Source: Pectobacterium aquaticum
Lineage (GTDB): Bacteria; Pseudomonadota; Gammaproteobacteria; Enterobacterales; Enterobacteriaceae
Assembly (NCBI RefSeq): GCF_003382565.3
Contig: NZ_CP086253.1
Location: 310,001-374,000, forward strand
Length of the DNA stretch: 64,000 bases
Reading direction: 5' to 3'
The first letter of the stretch is position 1. The number at the start of each line of letters is the position of its first letter. The notes under the pieces were generated by a model. It saw only the letters and a list, made by a program, of their open reading frames with translations. It was not told the DNA's origin and did no database searches. Shown piece by piece: positions 35,507 to 45,614 of this stretch. Position numbers and translations under genes: made by a program.

Positions 35507-37402
35507 ATGGCTCAATCAAGTTATAACGCTGATGCGATTGAAGTACTCAGCGGACTGGAACCGGTGCGCCGTCGTCCGGGAATGTACACCGATACCACGC
35601 GTCCTAACCATCTGGGACAAGAGGTCATAGATAACAGCGTTGATGAAGCGCTGGCGGGCCATGCACGCCGTATTGATGTGATTCTGCACGCCGATCAGTC
35701 GCTGGAAGTCATTGATGACGGCCGTGGGATGCCGGTGGATATCCACCCGGAAGAAGGCGTACCTGCCGTTGAGCTGATCCTGTGTCGCCTGCACGCGGGC
35801 GGCAAATTTTCCGGTAAAAACTACCAGTTCTCGGGCGGTTTGCACGGCGTAGGGATTTCCGTGGTGAACGCCCTGTCTACCCGTGTTGAAGTCACTGTTA
35901 AGCGCGACGGTCAGGTTCATGACATCGCGTTTGAAAACGGTGACAAAGTGCAAGAGCTCACCGTCACTGGCACCTGTGGACGTCGCAATACCGGTACGCG
36001 CGTGCATTTCTGGCCTGATGAGAAGTTCTTCGACAGCCCCCGTTTTTCCGTATCCCGTTTGACGCACCTGCTGAAGGCCAAAGCGGTCTTATGCCCCGGT
36101 GTGGAAATCATCTTCAAAGATAAAGTTAACAACACCGAACAGCGCTGGTGCTATCAGGATGGCCTGAAGGACTACCTGTGCGAAGCGATAAATGGCCTGA
36201 TCACGCTGCCGGAAAAACCGTTTCTAGGGTCGATTACTGGCGATACTGAAGCCGTGGACTGGGCGCTGCTCTGGCTGCCGGAAGGCGGTGAGCTGCTGAC
36301 GGAAAGCTACGTTAACCTTATCCCGACGCCAATGGGCGGGACGCACGTTAACGGCCTGCGCCAAGGGTTGCTGGATGCGATGCGTGAGTTCTGCGAATTC
36401 CGCAATATTCTGCCGCGCGGCGTGAAGCTGAGTGCAGATGACATCTGGGAACGCTGTGCTTACGTGCTGTCGGTCAAAATGCAGGAACCGCAGTTTGCCG
36501 GGCAGACCAAAGAGCGTCTCTCTTCTCGTCAGTGTGCCGCGTTTGTGTCCGGCGTCGTGAAAGACGCTTTCAGCCTGTGGCTGAACCAGAACGTGCAGGC
36601 TGCGGAGCAACTGGCTGAGCTGGCGATTTCCAGCGCGCAGCGCCGTATGCGCGCCGCCAAAAAAGTGGTGCGTAAAAAGCTGACCAGCGGGCCGGCGTTG
36701 CCAGGCAAACTGGCGGATTGTACCTCGCAGGATCTCAACCGGACGGAGCTGTTCCTGGTGGAAGGGGATTCGGCGGGCGGATCGGCGAAACAGGCGCGCG
36801 AGCGTGAATTTCAGGCGATCATGCCGCTGAAAGGTAAGATCCTGAATACCTGGGAAGTCTCCTCCGATGAAGTCTTGGCGTCGCAGGAAGTACATGATAT
36901 TTCAGTCGCGATCGGTATCGATCCTGACAGTGCCGATCTCAGCCAACTGCGTTACGGGAAGATCTGTATTCTGGCGGATGCGGACTCCGATGGTCTGCAC
37001 ATTGCCACGCTGCTGTGCGCGCTGTTTGTCCGCCATTTCCGGGCGCTGGTTCAGGGCGGACACGTTTATGTCGCCATGCCGCCGTTGTACCGTATCGATC
37101 TGGGCAAAGAGGTGTACTACGCGCTGGACGAAGAGGAAAAAGCGGGCGTGCTGGAACAGCTTAAGCGCAAGAAAGGCAAGCCGAACGTACAGCGCTTTAA
37201 AGGTCTGGGTGAAATGAATCCGCTACAGCTGCGCGAAACCACGCTGGATCCGAATACTCGCCGTCTGGTGCAGTTGACCATCAGCGAAGAGGATATGGAT
37301 CAGACGATGGCGATGATGGATATGCTGCTAGCGAAGAAACGTTCGGAAGATCGCCGCAACTGGCTGCAAGAGAAAGGCGATAAGGCGGAGATCGAGGTCT
37401 AA
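35507..37402 (+). CDS. parE: DNA topoisomerase IV subunit B
   Basis: 631 aa. GHKL ATPase motifs: QEVIDNSVDEAL (Bergerat N box), DDGRGMPV and GGLHGVG. The transducer domain follows, then the TOPRIM domain with EGDSAGGSAKQAR and DADSDGLH, whose acidic residues bind Mg. Together with ParC it decatenates daughter chromosomes. The quinolone-determining segment looks wild type by eye. In this genome parE and parC are separated by a receptor gene on the other strand. Confidence 0.99.
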   Translation: MAQSSYNADAIEVLSGLEPVRRRPGMYTDTTRPNHLGQEVIDNSVDEALAGHARRIDVILHADQSLEVIDDGRGMPVDIHPEEGVPAVELILCRLHAGGKFSGKNYQFSGGLHGVGISVVNALSTRVEVTVKRDGQVHDIAFENGDKVQELTVTGTCGRRNTGTRVHFWPDEKFFDSPRFSVSRLTHLLKAKAVLCPGVEIIFKDKVNNTEQRWCYQDGLKDYLCEAINGLITLPEKPFLGSITGDTEAVDWALLWLPEGGELLTESYVNLIPTPMGGTHVNGLRQGLLDAMREFCEFRNILPRGVKLSADDIWERCAYVLSVKMQEPQFAGQTKERLSSRQCAAFVSGVVKDAFSLWLNQNVQAAEQLAELAISSAQRRMRAAKKVVRKKLTSGPALPGKLADCTSQDLNRTELFLVEGDSAGGSAKQAREREFQAIMPLKGKILNTWEVSSDEVLASQEVHDISVAIGIDPDSADLSQLRYGKICILADADSDGLHIATLLCALFVRHFRALVQGGHVYVAMPPLYRIDLGKEVYYALDEEEKAGVLEQLKRKKGKPNVQRFKGLGEMNPLQLRETTLDPNTRRLVQLTISEEDMDQTMAMMDMLLAKKRSEDRRNWLQEKGDKAEIEV

Positions 37403-37652
37403 CGCTTGAGTAAACACCTCATCGAGGCAGGTATATTCGTTTATGAAAGTCACGCGGTGTATTATCGCAATAGTCAGCTAGTGGCGCGCATTACCTGCTT
37501 TCTCGATTTTATGAGCGAGGAACTCACAGAAAATCCGCTGTGAGGCGTTGCCCACAGCGGTAGAAAGGTACCTAAAACGTCGATCTGGCAAAGTGTTCGT
37601 CCAGGTGCCTGCGTTAATCAGCAAAATGCGCGCTCGCGCATAACACTATTGA

Positions 37653-40055
37653 TTAAAAGTCCACATTCACACCCAGTTGGAAGGAACGACCAGGCTGCAC
37701 GGAGAGGGCGCGGTCATACTGTCCCTGCCGATCGTTGGTTTCAATCTGACGACTGCTGAGATAATCCCAATACTTACGGTCAGTCAGGTTATACACGCCA
37801 CCGTTGACTTTCACGTTTTTGGTCACGCGATAGTAGGCGGTCAGGTCAACCATGCCATAGCCGGGAATCCGCATATATTCGGTATTCGAGGTGGCGATCG
37901 CGTTGCCAGCATTGGTATAGCTTTCGCGGCTGGTATCCTTCGCCTGCTTACCTTTCTGGAAGGTAGACGTCAGGGCAGCACCGTAGCGTTGGGAAGGATC
38001 GTCATAGGCGATACCTACCACGGCTTTCATTGGCGCAACGCTGTCGAGATCGACATAGCGGTCGCCGAGGTAGCGCGATTGCGATTGGCCTTTGGTGTAG
38101 CCAAACGCCAGCGTGGTGCTGAGCCCATCAACCGCTGGGAACCAGGTACCTAGCTGTATTTTGCTGCTGACCTCACCACCGTAGATGTAGGCTTTATCGC
38201 GGTTTTCCGCCTGATATATCGTGCTGATATTACTTGGCACATTGACGAATTTATCGGGGTTGGCGCTACGACGGTAGCGGGTATTGGCGATAAAGTTCTT
38301 ATACGTGTTGTAGAACAGCGCGGTACGGAAGGTGATCCCCTCCGTCACTTCCCCTTTTAATCCCCACTCTACGTTGTTGCTGGTTTCCGTCTTGAGGTCG
38401 CTATTGCCGATAAAGGCATACTGAACTGGTCCGGCATAGTTGGCATCCAGGTTGGTGCTGCCATAAAGCTGGCTGGCATCCGGGAACTGCGCGCCACGGC
38501 GGTACTGCACATAGGTCGTTAGCGTCGGCGTGATGTCATAGAGGAAGCTCAAAGAAGGCAGGACTTGCGTATCGCTGTTGGCTTTGCCGTACAGTCTGTT
38601 GACATCGGATTCACTGATGACGCTGCCGTCACCGCTCAAACGAACTGTATTGGTCGGTTTGGTACGCTGATGGATAGTGCGCACGGCAGGGACAACCGAG
38701 AAGGCGTGCCCTGCCAGATCCCACGTAGCGGTATCCTGCACAAAGCCGCCGACGGTATAGCTGTTGCTGTCAGCTTCCGGCTGCATGATGTTGTTGGCAC
38801 CCGTTTGGTTAGGCGACTGCCTGAACGGACGCTCTGTTTTGCTTTGGCTGGCGTTAAGGCCCCAACTGAACTCGTGGCGATCCCAGCTTTTCACCATATG
38901 GGTATCGAATCCATAGGTGGTGACATTGTAGTCAGAATAGACGCGGTGGCTATCTGCTGCCGCCATCCCTGTGGTTGCGGGCAGCCAGGTATTGTCGTGT
39001 GATTCGCTGTTTTGGAAGTAAATGCGGCTATCAACCAAATCGACCAGCGTGTTGTTGACGGGCGTCCAGCGATCTTTCAGGCTGGCGGTCCAGCGGCGTG
39101 TCTGGCTGCTCTGTTGCGCCGTGCCATAAATGGTGTTGTTGCCGCTTGGCAGACTACCCCAGTAGTCATAATGGGTATGATTGGTTTTATGGTAATAATC
39201 CAGCGTACCAGTGAGCTGATGCTCGTCGTTGGCCTGCCAAATACCGGACGCCAAAATAGCGTTAGAGTGTCAGTTGGCAGGGTAAGCGGCGATCTCGTCG
39301 CTGTTATTACGCGTTTGCTGGCCGTCACGGCGGCTGAGTACGACAACGCCGCGCAATTCGTCATCACCGCCTGCTGCGGTGATGCCATTATGCCAACCAT
39401 GGTTGGCGGAATCGTAGTCGCTCTGAAAACCGAAGTAGTCCTGCTTGCCTGCTTTCAGATAGTCATCGGCAGATTTTGGCCGAAAGGAGACGCTGCCCCC
39501 GAGTGCGTTGACAGTATTTTCTGCGGAGGTGACGCCCGACTCAATATCGACGCTGCTGTACACGTAAGGGTCGATATAGTCCCGTCCCATGCCGAAGGTA
39601 TTGAATCCGGCACGGCTGGCGTAGCTGCGGCCCGTGGCATTAGGCAGGGCGATGCCATCGGTATCGATCGCTACACGGTTGCTTTCAATGCCGCGAATGT
39701 TGTAGCCCGTGTAACCGCCGCGGTCGAAGCCGCTTTTCCCTGTATTGCTGCCGCCGCTGGACCCTGTTGCGCTCACCAAAGGTTGATAACGCATGATCGT
39801 GCCAAAATTGTTGCCGCCTTCTCTTTGCATGTCTGCGGCAGTCAGCGTCGTAATTGAACCGGCTTTTTTCTCGACTTTTGGCGAGTGAACCGTCATCACA
39901 TCGTCAGTCTGTCCCGTTTTCGACGCCGAATCGTCTTGATTCTTCACGTTGAGTGCGTTGTTACCTGTGGTGCTATCCGCTGCCATCCCGTTCAGCGCAA
40001 CGCCAGTCAAGATGCCGGTGAGAAGAATTTTATTTAAATTCTTGTTAATTAACAT
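37653..40055 (-). pseudogene. TonB-dependent heme/hemoglobin-type receptor interrupted by an in-frame TGA
   Basis: A single reading frame runs from ATG 40055 to the stop at 37653 (800 codons) but is cut by one TGA at 39270-39272 (codon 262). No frameshift is needed: both parts are in the same frame and read smoothly across it (YPAN-stop-HSNAILASGIWQ). The N-terminal part has a signal peptide ending GMA, a TonB-box-like DDVMTV and a plug domain (NIRGIESNR, ALGGSVSF). The C-terminal part is the beta-barrel with a terminal Phe (LGVNVDF). Family resemblance is to the hemoglobin/transferrin/lactoferrin receptor group. A TGG-to-TGA change would explain it. Translation could restart at TTG 39254, but that product would lack signal and plug. 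Confidence 0.85.
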
Positions 40056-40549
40056 AATGATACTCTGCTATAAGGTTGTTCTGGCCAGCGGCGTTGGGGA
40101 AACATGGCGTGCTGGTCGCTAACGTCTGCAAGGGAAATGCAAAACGGCAAATAACATTAATTATCATGTGGTAATGATAACTATTATCAATATGCTAAGC
40201 ATTATCATCTGTTGTTGCAACGATGATGAATAATTCTTAATGAAACGGGATGGTTGCTATCAAAATGGAAGCGACTGGCTATGCCTCAATGAGGCGTAAC
40301 GAAATGACTGACTTATGAAACCGAACACTACGAGCTGGACGATGATGACGCGCTTAACCGCGAGTACCCGGGCTCATTCTGGATACTGGCTAAAGAAGTA
40401 CGTGACTCACTCCTGTGGCGCGGTTCCCTGCGAATGGTTCCCTGTGACATCACCTCATTAGATAAGGTACTATTCTCGCCAAATATACCGCCGCTATGGC
40501 GTGCCGGAAAGCGTAACCATCGCGCCGCGATGTGAGGGAAGTGAGATAA
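40056..40549. other. Receptor-parC intergenic region with an orphan open frame
   Basis: 494 bp between the divergent receptor gene and parC. It holds the Fur box (40170-40188), an AT-rich promoter stretch (40140-40260), and on the plus strand a frame of 75 codons with no ATG (40308-40535) whose translation looks protein-like (HYELDDDDALNREYPGSFW). The latter may be a gene remnant. A GGGAAGTGAGA ribosome site for parC is at 40536-40546. Confidence 0.5.
40170..40188. promoter_or_regulatory. Fur box upstream of the TonB-dependent receptor
   Basis: GGTAATGATAACTATTATC matches the 19-bp Fur consensus GATAATGATAATCATTATC at 16 of 19 positions. It is 115 bp before the receptor start codon, so iron repression is predicted. 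Confidence 0.8.
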
Positions 40550-42823
40550 ATGAGTGAGATGACTCATGACGGCGCAGAAAGCCTTGCGCTGCGCACGTTT
40601 ACCGAAAATGCATACCTAAATTATTCCATGTACGTCATCATGGACAGGGCATTGCCGTTCATTGGCGATGGCCTGAAGCCTGTGCAGCGTCGCATTGTGT
40701 ATGCGATGTCCGAGCTGGGACTGAATGCCAGCGCCAAGTTTAAAAAATCCGCCCGTACCGTGGGTGACGTGCTGGGTAAATACCACCCGCACGGCGACAG
40801 CGCCTGCTATGAAGCGATGGTGCTGATGGCGCAGCCGTTCTCTTACCGCTATCCGCTGGTGGATGGTCAGGGGAACTGGGGGGCACCGGACGATCCGAAA
40901 TCCTTCGCCGCCATGCGTTATACCGAATCGCGGCTGTCCAAATATGCGGAACTGCTGCTGTCCGAACTCGGGCAGGGTACGGTCGATTACACCCCGAACT
41001 TTGATGGCACGATGCAAGAGCCGAAGATGCTGCCTGCGCGTCTGCCTAACATTCTGTTGAACGGCACCACCGGAATCGCCGTTGGGATGGCCACGGACAT
41101 ACCGCCGCACAACGTGCGTGAAGTCGCCGCCGCCGCAGTGATGCTGCTGGAAAACCCAAAGGCCTCGCTGGAAGAGTTATTGCAGCATGTTCAAGGGCCG
41201 GATTTCCCAACAGAAGCCGAAATCATCACGCCACGCGATGAAGTGCGCAAACTCTACCAGAATGGCCGTGGTTCCGTACGTATGCGTGCGGTGTGGAAGA
41301 AAGAAGACGGTGATGTCGTCATTACCGCGCTGCCACATCAGGTTTCTGGTGCCAAAGTGCTGGAGCAGATTGCCAGCCAGATGCGTGCGAAGAAGCTGCC
41401 GATGGTCGAAGACCTGCGTGATGAATCGGATCACGAGAATCCAACCCGTCTGGTATTGGTGCCGCGCTCGAACCGGATCGATATGGATCAGGTGATGAAC
41501 CACCTGTTCGCCACGACCGATCTGGAAAAAAGCTATCGCGTTAACATGAACATGATCGGTCTGGATGGTCGCCCGAGCGTGAAAGGGCTGGTCGAGATCC
41601 TGAGTGAATGGCTGGTCTTCCGTCGCGATACCGTGTGCCGCCGTCTTAACTACCGTCTGGAAAAAGTGCTCAAGCGCCTGCATATCCTTGAAGGCTTGCT
41701 GATCGCGTTCCTGAATATTGACGAAGTCATTCATATCATCCGCACGGAAGATGAACCGAAGCCCGTTCTGATGCGCCAATTCAGCCTGAGTGAAACACAG
41801 GCTGAAGCAATCCTGGAGTTGAAATTACGTCATTTGGCCAAACTGGAAGAGGTGAAAATCCGCGGTGAGCAGGGCGATTTGGCAAAAGAGCGCGATCAGC
41901 TTCAAGCACTGCTGGCGTCAGACCGTAAGCTCAGTAACCTGATTAAGAAAGAAATTCAGTCCGATGCGCAAGTCTATGGTGACGATCGTCGTTCTCCGCT
42001 GCATGAACGCAGCGAAGCCAAAGCGATGAACGAGCACGAGTTAACGCCTTCCGAACCGGTCACCATTGTGCTGTCGGAAATGGGCTGGGTACGCAGTGCC
42101 AAAGGGCATGATATCGACCCAACTGGGCTGAGTTATAAAGCGGGTGATAGCTTCCGTGATGCAGCGAAAGGGAAAAGCAATCAGCCTGTGGTGTTTATTG
42201 ACTCTACTGGCCGCAGCTATGCACTGGATCAGAATGAGTTGCCTTCTGCTCGTGGTCAGGGTGAACCGCTAACAAGTAAACGCACGCTGCCGCCGGGTGC
42301 GAAGGTGGAACAAGTGCTGATGGCCGCAGACGATCAACTGCTACTGATGGCATCGGATGCAGGCTATGGTTTTGTGTGTACCTTCAGTGATTTGGTTACG
42401 CGTAACCGCGCAGGAAAAACGCTGATCACGCTGCCGGATAATGCGAAGGTGCTGGCACCGATCGAGATCAACGGCGACGATAATCTGCTGATGGCGATCA
42501 CTGCCGCAGGCAGAATGCTGCTGTTCCCTGTATCCGAGCTGCCACAGCTGTCGAAAGGCAAGGGCAACAAGATTGTCTCCATCTCTTCGGCTGATTTTGC
42601 GGAAGGCAAAGATCGTCTGGCTCAGTTGCTTCTATTACCGCCGCAGGCTTCTGTCACGCTCTACGTTGGTAAGCGCAAGCAGTTGCTACGCCCCAATGAT
42701 TTTCAGAATTATCAGGGCAAACGCGGACTGAAAGGCACGTTGCTGCGTGGGTTAAAAGGTATTGACCGGATTGAGGTGGATGCACCCCAGCAGGTTGACA
42801 CCACCGGCAGCAGTGAAGAATAA
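40550..42823 (+). CDS. parC: DNA topoisomerase IV subunit A
   Basis: 757 aa. The winged-helix breakage-reunion domain carries the catalytic tyrosine in AMRYTES (Tyr124). The quinolone-resistance region HPHGDSACYE keeps Ser84 and Glu88 (E. coli Ser80 and Glu84), the susceptible form. A coiled-coil C-gate and a C-terminal beta-pinwheel follow. With ParE it forms the A2B2 decatenase. A terminator follows, so plsC is a separate unit. Confidence 0.99.
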   Translation: MSEMTHDGAESLALRTFTENAYLNYSMYVIMDRALPFIGDGLKPVQRRIVYAMSELGLNASAKFKKSARTVGDVLGKYHPHGDSACYEAMVLMAQPFSYRYPLVDGQGNWGAPDDPKSFAAMRYTESRLSKYAELLLSELGQGTVDYTPNFDGTMQEPKMLPARLPNILLNGTTGIAVGMATDIPPHNVREVAAAAVMLLENPKASLEELLQHVQGPDFPTEAEIITPRDEVRKLYQNGRGSVRMRAVWKKEDGDVVITALPHQVSGAKVLEQIASQMRAKKLPMVEDLRDESDHENPTRLVLVPRSNRIDMDQVMNHLFATTDLEKSYRVNMNMIGLDGRPSVKGLVEILSEWLVFRRDTVCRRLNYRLEKVLKRLHILEGLLIAFLNIDEVIHIIRTEDEPKPVLMRQFSLSETQAEAILELKLRHLAKLEEVKIRGEQGDLAKERDQLQALLASDRKLSNLIKKEIQSDAQVYGDDRRSPLHERSEAKAMNEHELTPSEPVTIVLSEMGWVRSAKGHDIDPTGLSYKAGDSFRDAAKGKSNQPVVFIDSTGRSYALDQNELPSARGQGEPLTSKRTLPPGAKVEQVLMAADDQLLLMASDAGYGFVCTFSDLVTRNRAGKTLITLPDNAKVLAPIEINGDDNLLMAITAAGRMLLFPVSELPQLSKGKGNKIVSISSADFAEGKDRLAQLLLLPPQASVTLYVGKRKQLLRPNDFQNYQGKRGLKGTLLRGLKGIDRIEVDAPQQVDTTGSSEE

Positions 42824-42850
42824 CGCTTCCGTATTGTCTTGTGCATGTTG

Positions 42851-42880
42851 AGAAAGGCGGTGTCATATCGCCTTTCTTTA
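42851..42880 (+). terminator. parC terminator
   Basis: Stem AGAAAGGCG/CGCCTTTCT (42851-42859 with 42869-42877) followed by TTAG; only a modest T-tract. Confidence 0.75.
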
Positions 42881-42973
42881 GTTTCTGGTTGCCATCCCGC
42901 TGCAAATTGAATCACCGTGTGTTTTAGCGCGGAATCGCTATACTAGCGGCGGCTGTCGGCTCATGAGGTTGCT

Positions 42974-43711
42974 ATGTTATCCATTTTGCGTTTTTTTATT
43001 GTCATTATATTTTCGATTTTGATCTGTATTTTTGGCTTGTTTTACTGCCTGTTCAGCCCTCGAAATCCCCGCCATGTCGCGACCTTCGGCCATCTTTTTG
43101 GTCGCTTGTCTGTGGTGTTTGGCTTGAAAGTAGAAATGCGGATACCGGAAGAAGCGGCGCATTACGGCAACTGCATCTATATCGCGAACCATCAGAACAA
43201 CTACGATATGGTCACGGTATCTAGCGCGGTTCAGCCTCGTACCGTTACCGTGGGCAAGAAAAGCCTGTTGTGGATCCCGTTCTTCGGGCCACTTTATTGG
43301 CTGACGGGTAACTTGCTGATTGACCGTGAAAACCGCGCCAAAGCGCATGGCACCATTACCCAAGTCGTGAAGCATATTAAAGAGCGCAACACGTCTATCT
43401 GGATGTTCCCTGAAGGTACGCGCAGCCGTGGACGCGGCCTGATGCCATTCAAAACCGGTGCCTTTCATGCTGCGATTAGCGCAGACGTGCCAATTGTGCC
43501 GATTTGCGTTTCTACGACCAGCAACAAGGTGAAGTTGAACCGCTGGAATAACGGACTCGTTATCGTAGAAATGTTGCCACCCATCGATACCCGCGGATAT
43601 ACCAAAGAGCAGGTTCGCGAACTGGCTGCACACTGCCATGATGTGATGGCTGCTAGGATTGCGGAGCTGGATGCGGAAGTCGCGGCACGCGAAGCAGCAG
43701 ACAAAAAATAA
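42974..43711 (+). CDS. plsC: 1-acyl-sn-glycerol-3-phosphate acyltransferase
   Basis: 245 aa. An N-terminal hydrophobic helix (about 5-28) anchors it at the inner membrane. The acyltransferase motifs are NHQNNYD (H-x4-D catalytic pair, near 72-78) and FPEGTRSRG (substrate binding, near 143-151). It makes phosphatidic acid from lysophosphatidic acid. It lies between parC and ftsP, as in E. coli. Confidence 0.97.
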   Translation: MLSILRFFIVIIFSILICIFGLFYCLFSPRNPRHVATFGHLFGRLSVVFGLKVEMRIPEEAAHYGNCIYIANHQNNYDMVTVSSAVQPRTVTVGKKSLLWIPFFGPLYWLTGNLLIDRENRAKAHGTITQVVKHIKERNTSIWMFPEGTRSRGRGLMPFKTGAFHAAISADVPIVPICVSTTSNKVKLNRWNNGLVIVEMLPPIDTRGYTKEQVRELAAHCHDVMAARIAELDAEVAAREAADKK

Positions 43712-43813
43712 ACTTACCCCATCGAGTTACGCGATTATTGCTTCCGATTGCCTATTCAAGAACGAATCGGAAGATAAACTTTGCTTACGGTTTATTGGAG
43801 TTACGGAGTCATT

Positions 43814-45229
43814 ATGTCACTCAGCCGACGTCAGTTTATTCAGGCATCGGGCTTTGCGTTATGCGCGGGTATGACACCACGGGTGGCGAAAGCCAGTGGG
43901 AATCCCATCGCATTGCCGATACCGCCATTACTGGAGTCGCGCCGAGGCCAGCCTCTTTTTCTAACCATGCAACGTGCCCATTGGGCATTTTCCGGTGACC
44001 GTAAGACCGCCATTTGGGGAATCAATGGCCGCTATTTAGGGCCGACGGTGCGGGTCTATGACGGCGATGACGTTAAGCTGATTTATAGTAACCGCCTGAA
44101 TGAGCCTGTCGCGATGACGATCGGTGGGTTGCAGGTGCCGGGGCCGTTGATCGGTGGCGCGGCTCGTATCATTTCTCCAGGAAGCGACTGGTCACCGGTG
44201 TTGCCCGTTCGTCAGCCAGCAGCGACCTGCTGGTATCATGCGAATACGCCGAACCGCATGGCCCCGCATATCTATAACGGGCTGGCTGGGCTCTGGCTGG
44301 TGGAAGACAGCACCAGTAAATCCTTACCGCTTCCCAATCACTACGGTGTTGATGATTTCCCACTGATTATTCAGGATAAACGACTGGATAACTTTGGTGT
44401 TCCTCTCTATAACCCGCCTTCTAACGGTGGATTTGTGGGGGACTCGCTGCTCGTCAACGGCGTGCAAAATCCTTTTGTTGAAGTGTCCCGTGGCTGGGTT
44501 CGCCTGAGATTGCTGAATGCCTCGAACTCCCGGCGTTACGTGATGCGGTTGAGCGATGGGCGAGCGATGCGTGTGATCGCCAGCGATCAAGGGTTGCTGC
44601 CTGCACCGATGGCGGTGAACCAGCTTTCTCTCGCACCCGGCGAACGGCGCGAAATACTGGTCGACATGTCGCAAGGCGAAGACGTCACGCTAACGGCAGG
44701 TGAGTCGGCTGGGATTATGGATCGTCTGCGCGGGCTGTTTGAGCCTTCCAGCATGCTGATTTCGACTCAAATACTCACGCTGAAGCCGACGGGGCTGTTG
44801 CCATTAGTCACGGATAACCTGCCGATGCGTTTACTGGCCGACAACATCATTGAAGGCAGCATTAGCCGCACGCGCGAATTCCGGCTGGGTGACAGTCTGC
44901 CCGGCATCAACGGCGCGATGTGGGACATGACGCGTGCCGATGTACAAACCCTGCTTGGCCGCTGTGAGCGCTGGATAATCCACGCTGACACGCCGCAGGC
45001 TTTCCACATTCAGGGCGTCAAGTTCCTAGTGCGCAGTGCGAATGGTAGACCACCGGCGGTGGAAGACAGCGGCTGGAAAGATACGGTGTGGGTGGATAAC
45101 GATGTCGAGCTGTTAGTTTATTTCACGCAGCCCTCCTCAATGGCGTTCCCTTTCCTGTATTACAGCCAGACGCTGGAACTGGCCGATCGCGGTTCGACGG
45201 GACAGCTCATCGTACAGTCTGCGATGTAA
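43814..45229 (+). CDS. ftsP: Cell division protein FtsP (SufI), multicopper-oxidase fold
   Basis: 471-codon frame (470 residues plus stop region) from ATG 43814, with GGAGTC upstream; the frame's earlier ATG at 43781 lies before the ribosome site. A twin-arginine signal SLSRRQFIQASG begins the protein. Three cupredoxin domains follow, with motifs such as YHANTPNRMAPHIYNGLAGLW where true oxidases have copper-binding His residues; most of those ligands are absent, as expected for FtsP. It is exported folded and stabilises the divisome under stress. It is a well-known Tat substrate. Confidence 0.96.
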   Translation: MSLSRRQFIQASGFALCAGMTPRVAKASGNPIALPIPPLLESRRGQPLFLTMQRAHWAFSGDRKTAIWGINGRYLGPTVRVYDGDDVKLIYSNRLNEPVAMTIGGLQVPGPLIGGAARIISPGSDWSPVLPVRQPAATCWYHANTPNRMAPHIYNGLAGLWLVEDSTSKSLPLPNHYGVDDFPLIIQDKRLDNFGVPLYNPPSNGGFVGDSLLVNGVQNPFVEVSRGWVRLRLLNASNSRRYVMRLSDGRAMRVIASDQGLLPAPMAVNQLSLAPGERREILVDMSQGEDVTLTAGESAGIMDRLRGLFEPSSMLISTQILTLKPTGLLPLVTDNLPMRLLADNIIEGSISRTREFRLGDSLPGINGAMWDMTRADVQTLLGRCERWIIHADTPQAFHIQGVKFLVRSANGRPPAVEDSGWKDTVWVDNDVELLVYFTQPSSMAFPFLYYSQTLELADRGSTGQLIVQSAM

Positions 45230-45614
45230 ACCAACCGATAGCCTGCCGGTTTCTCTGCGTTACCCTCCACCGTGGCAAATGTGACGCCCGCCCCGTCTGA
45301 CGCACCGCTCGCTTGTCAGACGGCAACGCTTCCGAGACTCATCTGTTTCTTAATGTGATCCACCTCTATTCAGACAAACGAAAATTAAAGATGCGAAGCT
45401 GTGCGGACGATACCTTACATATTGATGTTGCTATTAATTAAGGGTGAATAGCGTTTTTGCGTCGTGCGCTGCTTCGGATCGGATTGTGCTAAAAGAACAT
45501 TTTTTATTACAACAATGCCAGAGCCCGTGCGTTTCGTTTCGTCATGAAATCAGGTCCACTTTCTGTTTTAACCTGTACGTAGCCAGAACGCTGCGTCACT
45601 AAAAGGGCTGCACT
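45230..45614. other. Intergenic region ftsP to GntR regulator
   Basis: 385 bp without a gene. It contains a 9-bp inverted repeat CCGTCTGAC/GTCAGACGG (45293-45301 with 45315-45323), possibly the ftsP terminator although it lacks a T-tract, and an AT-rich stretch (45420-45520) that may hold the promoter of the regulator gene. Nothing else was recognised. Confidence 0.4.

Noticed and set aside
39270..39272. TGA in the receptor read as selenocysteine
   Set aside because: No selenocysteine is known in this receptor family, and no SECIS-like stem was evident directly after the codon.
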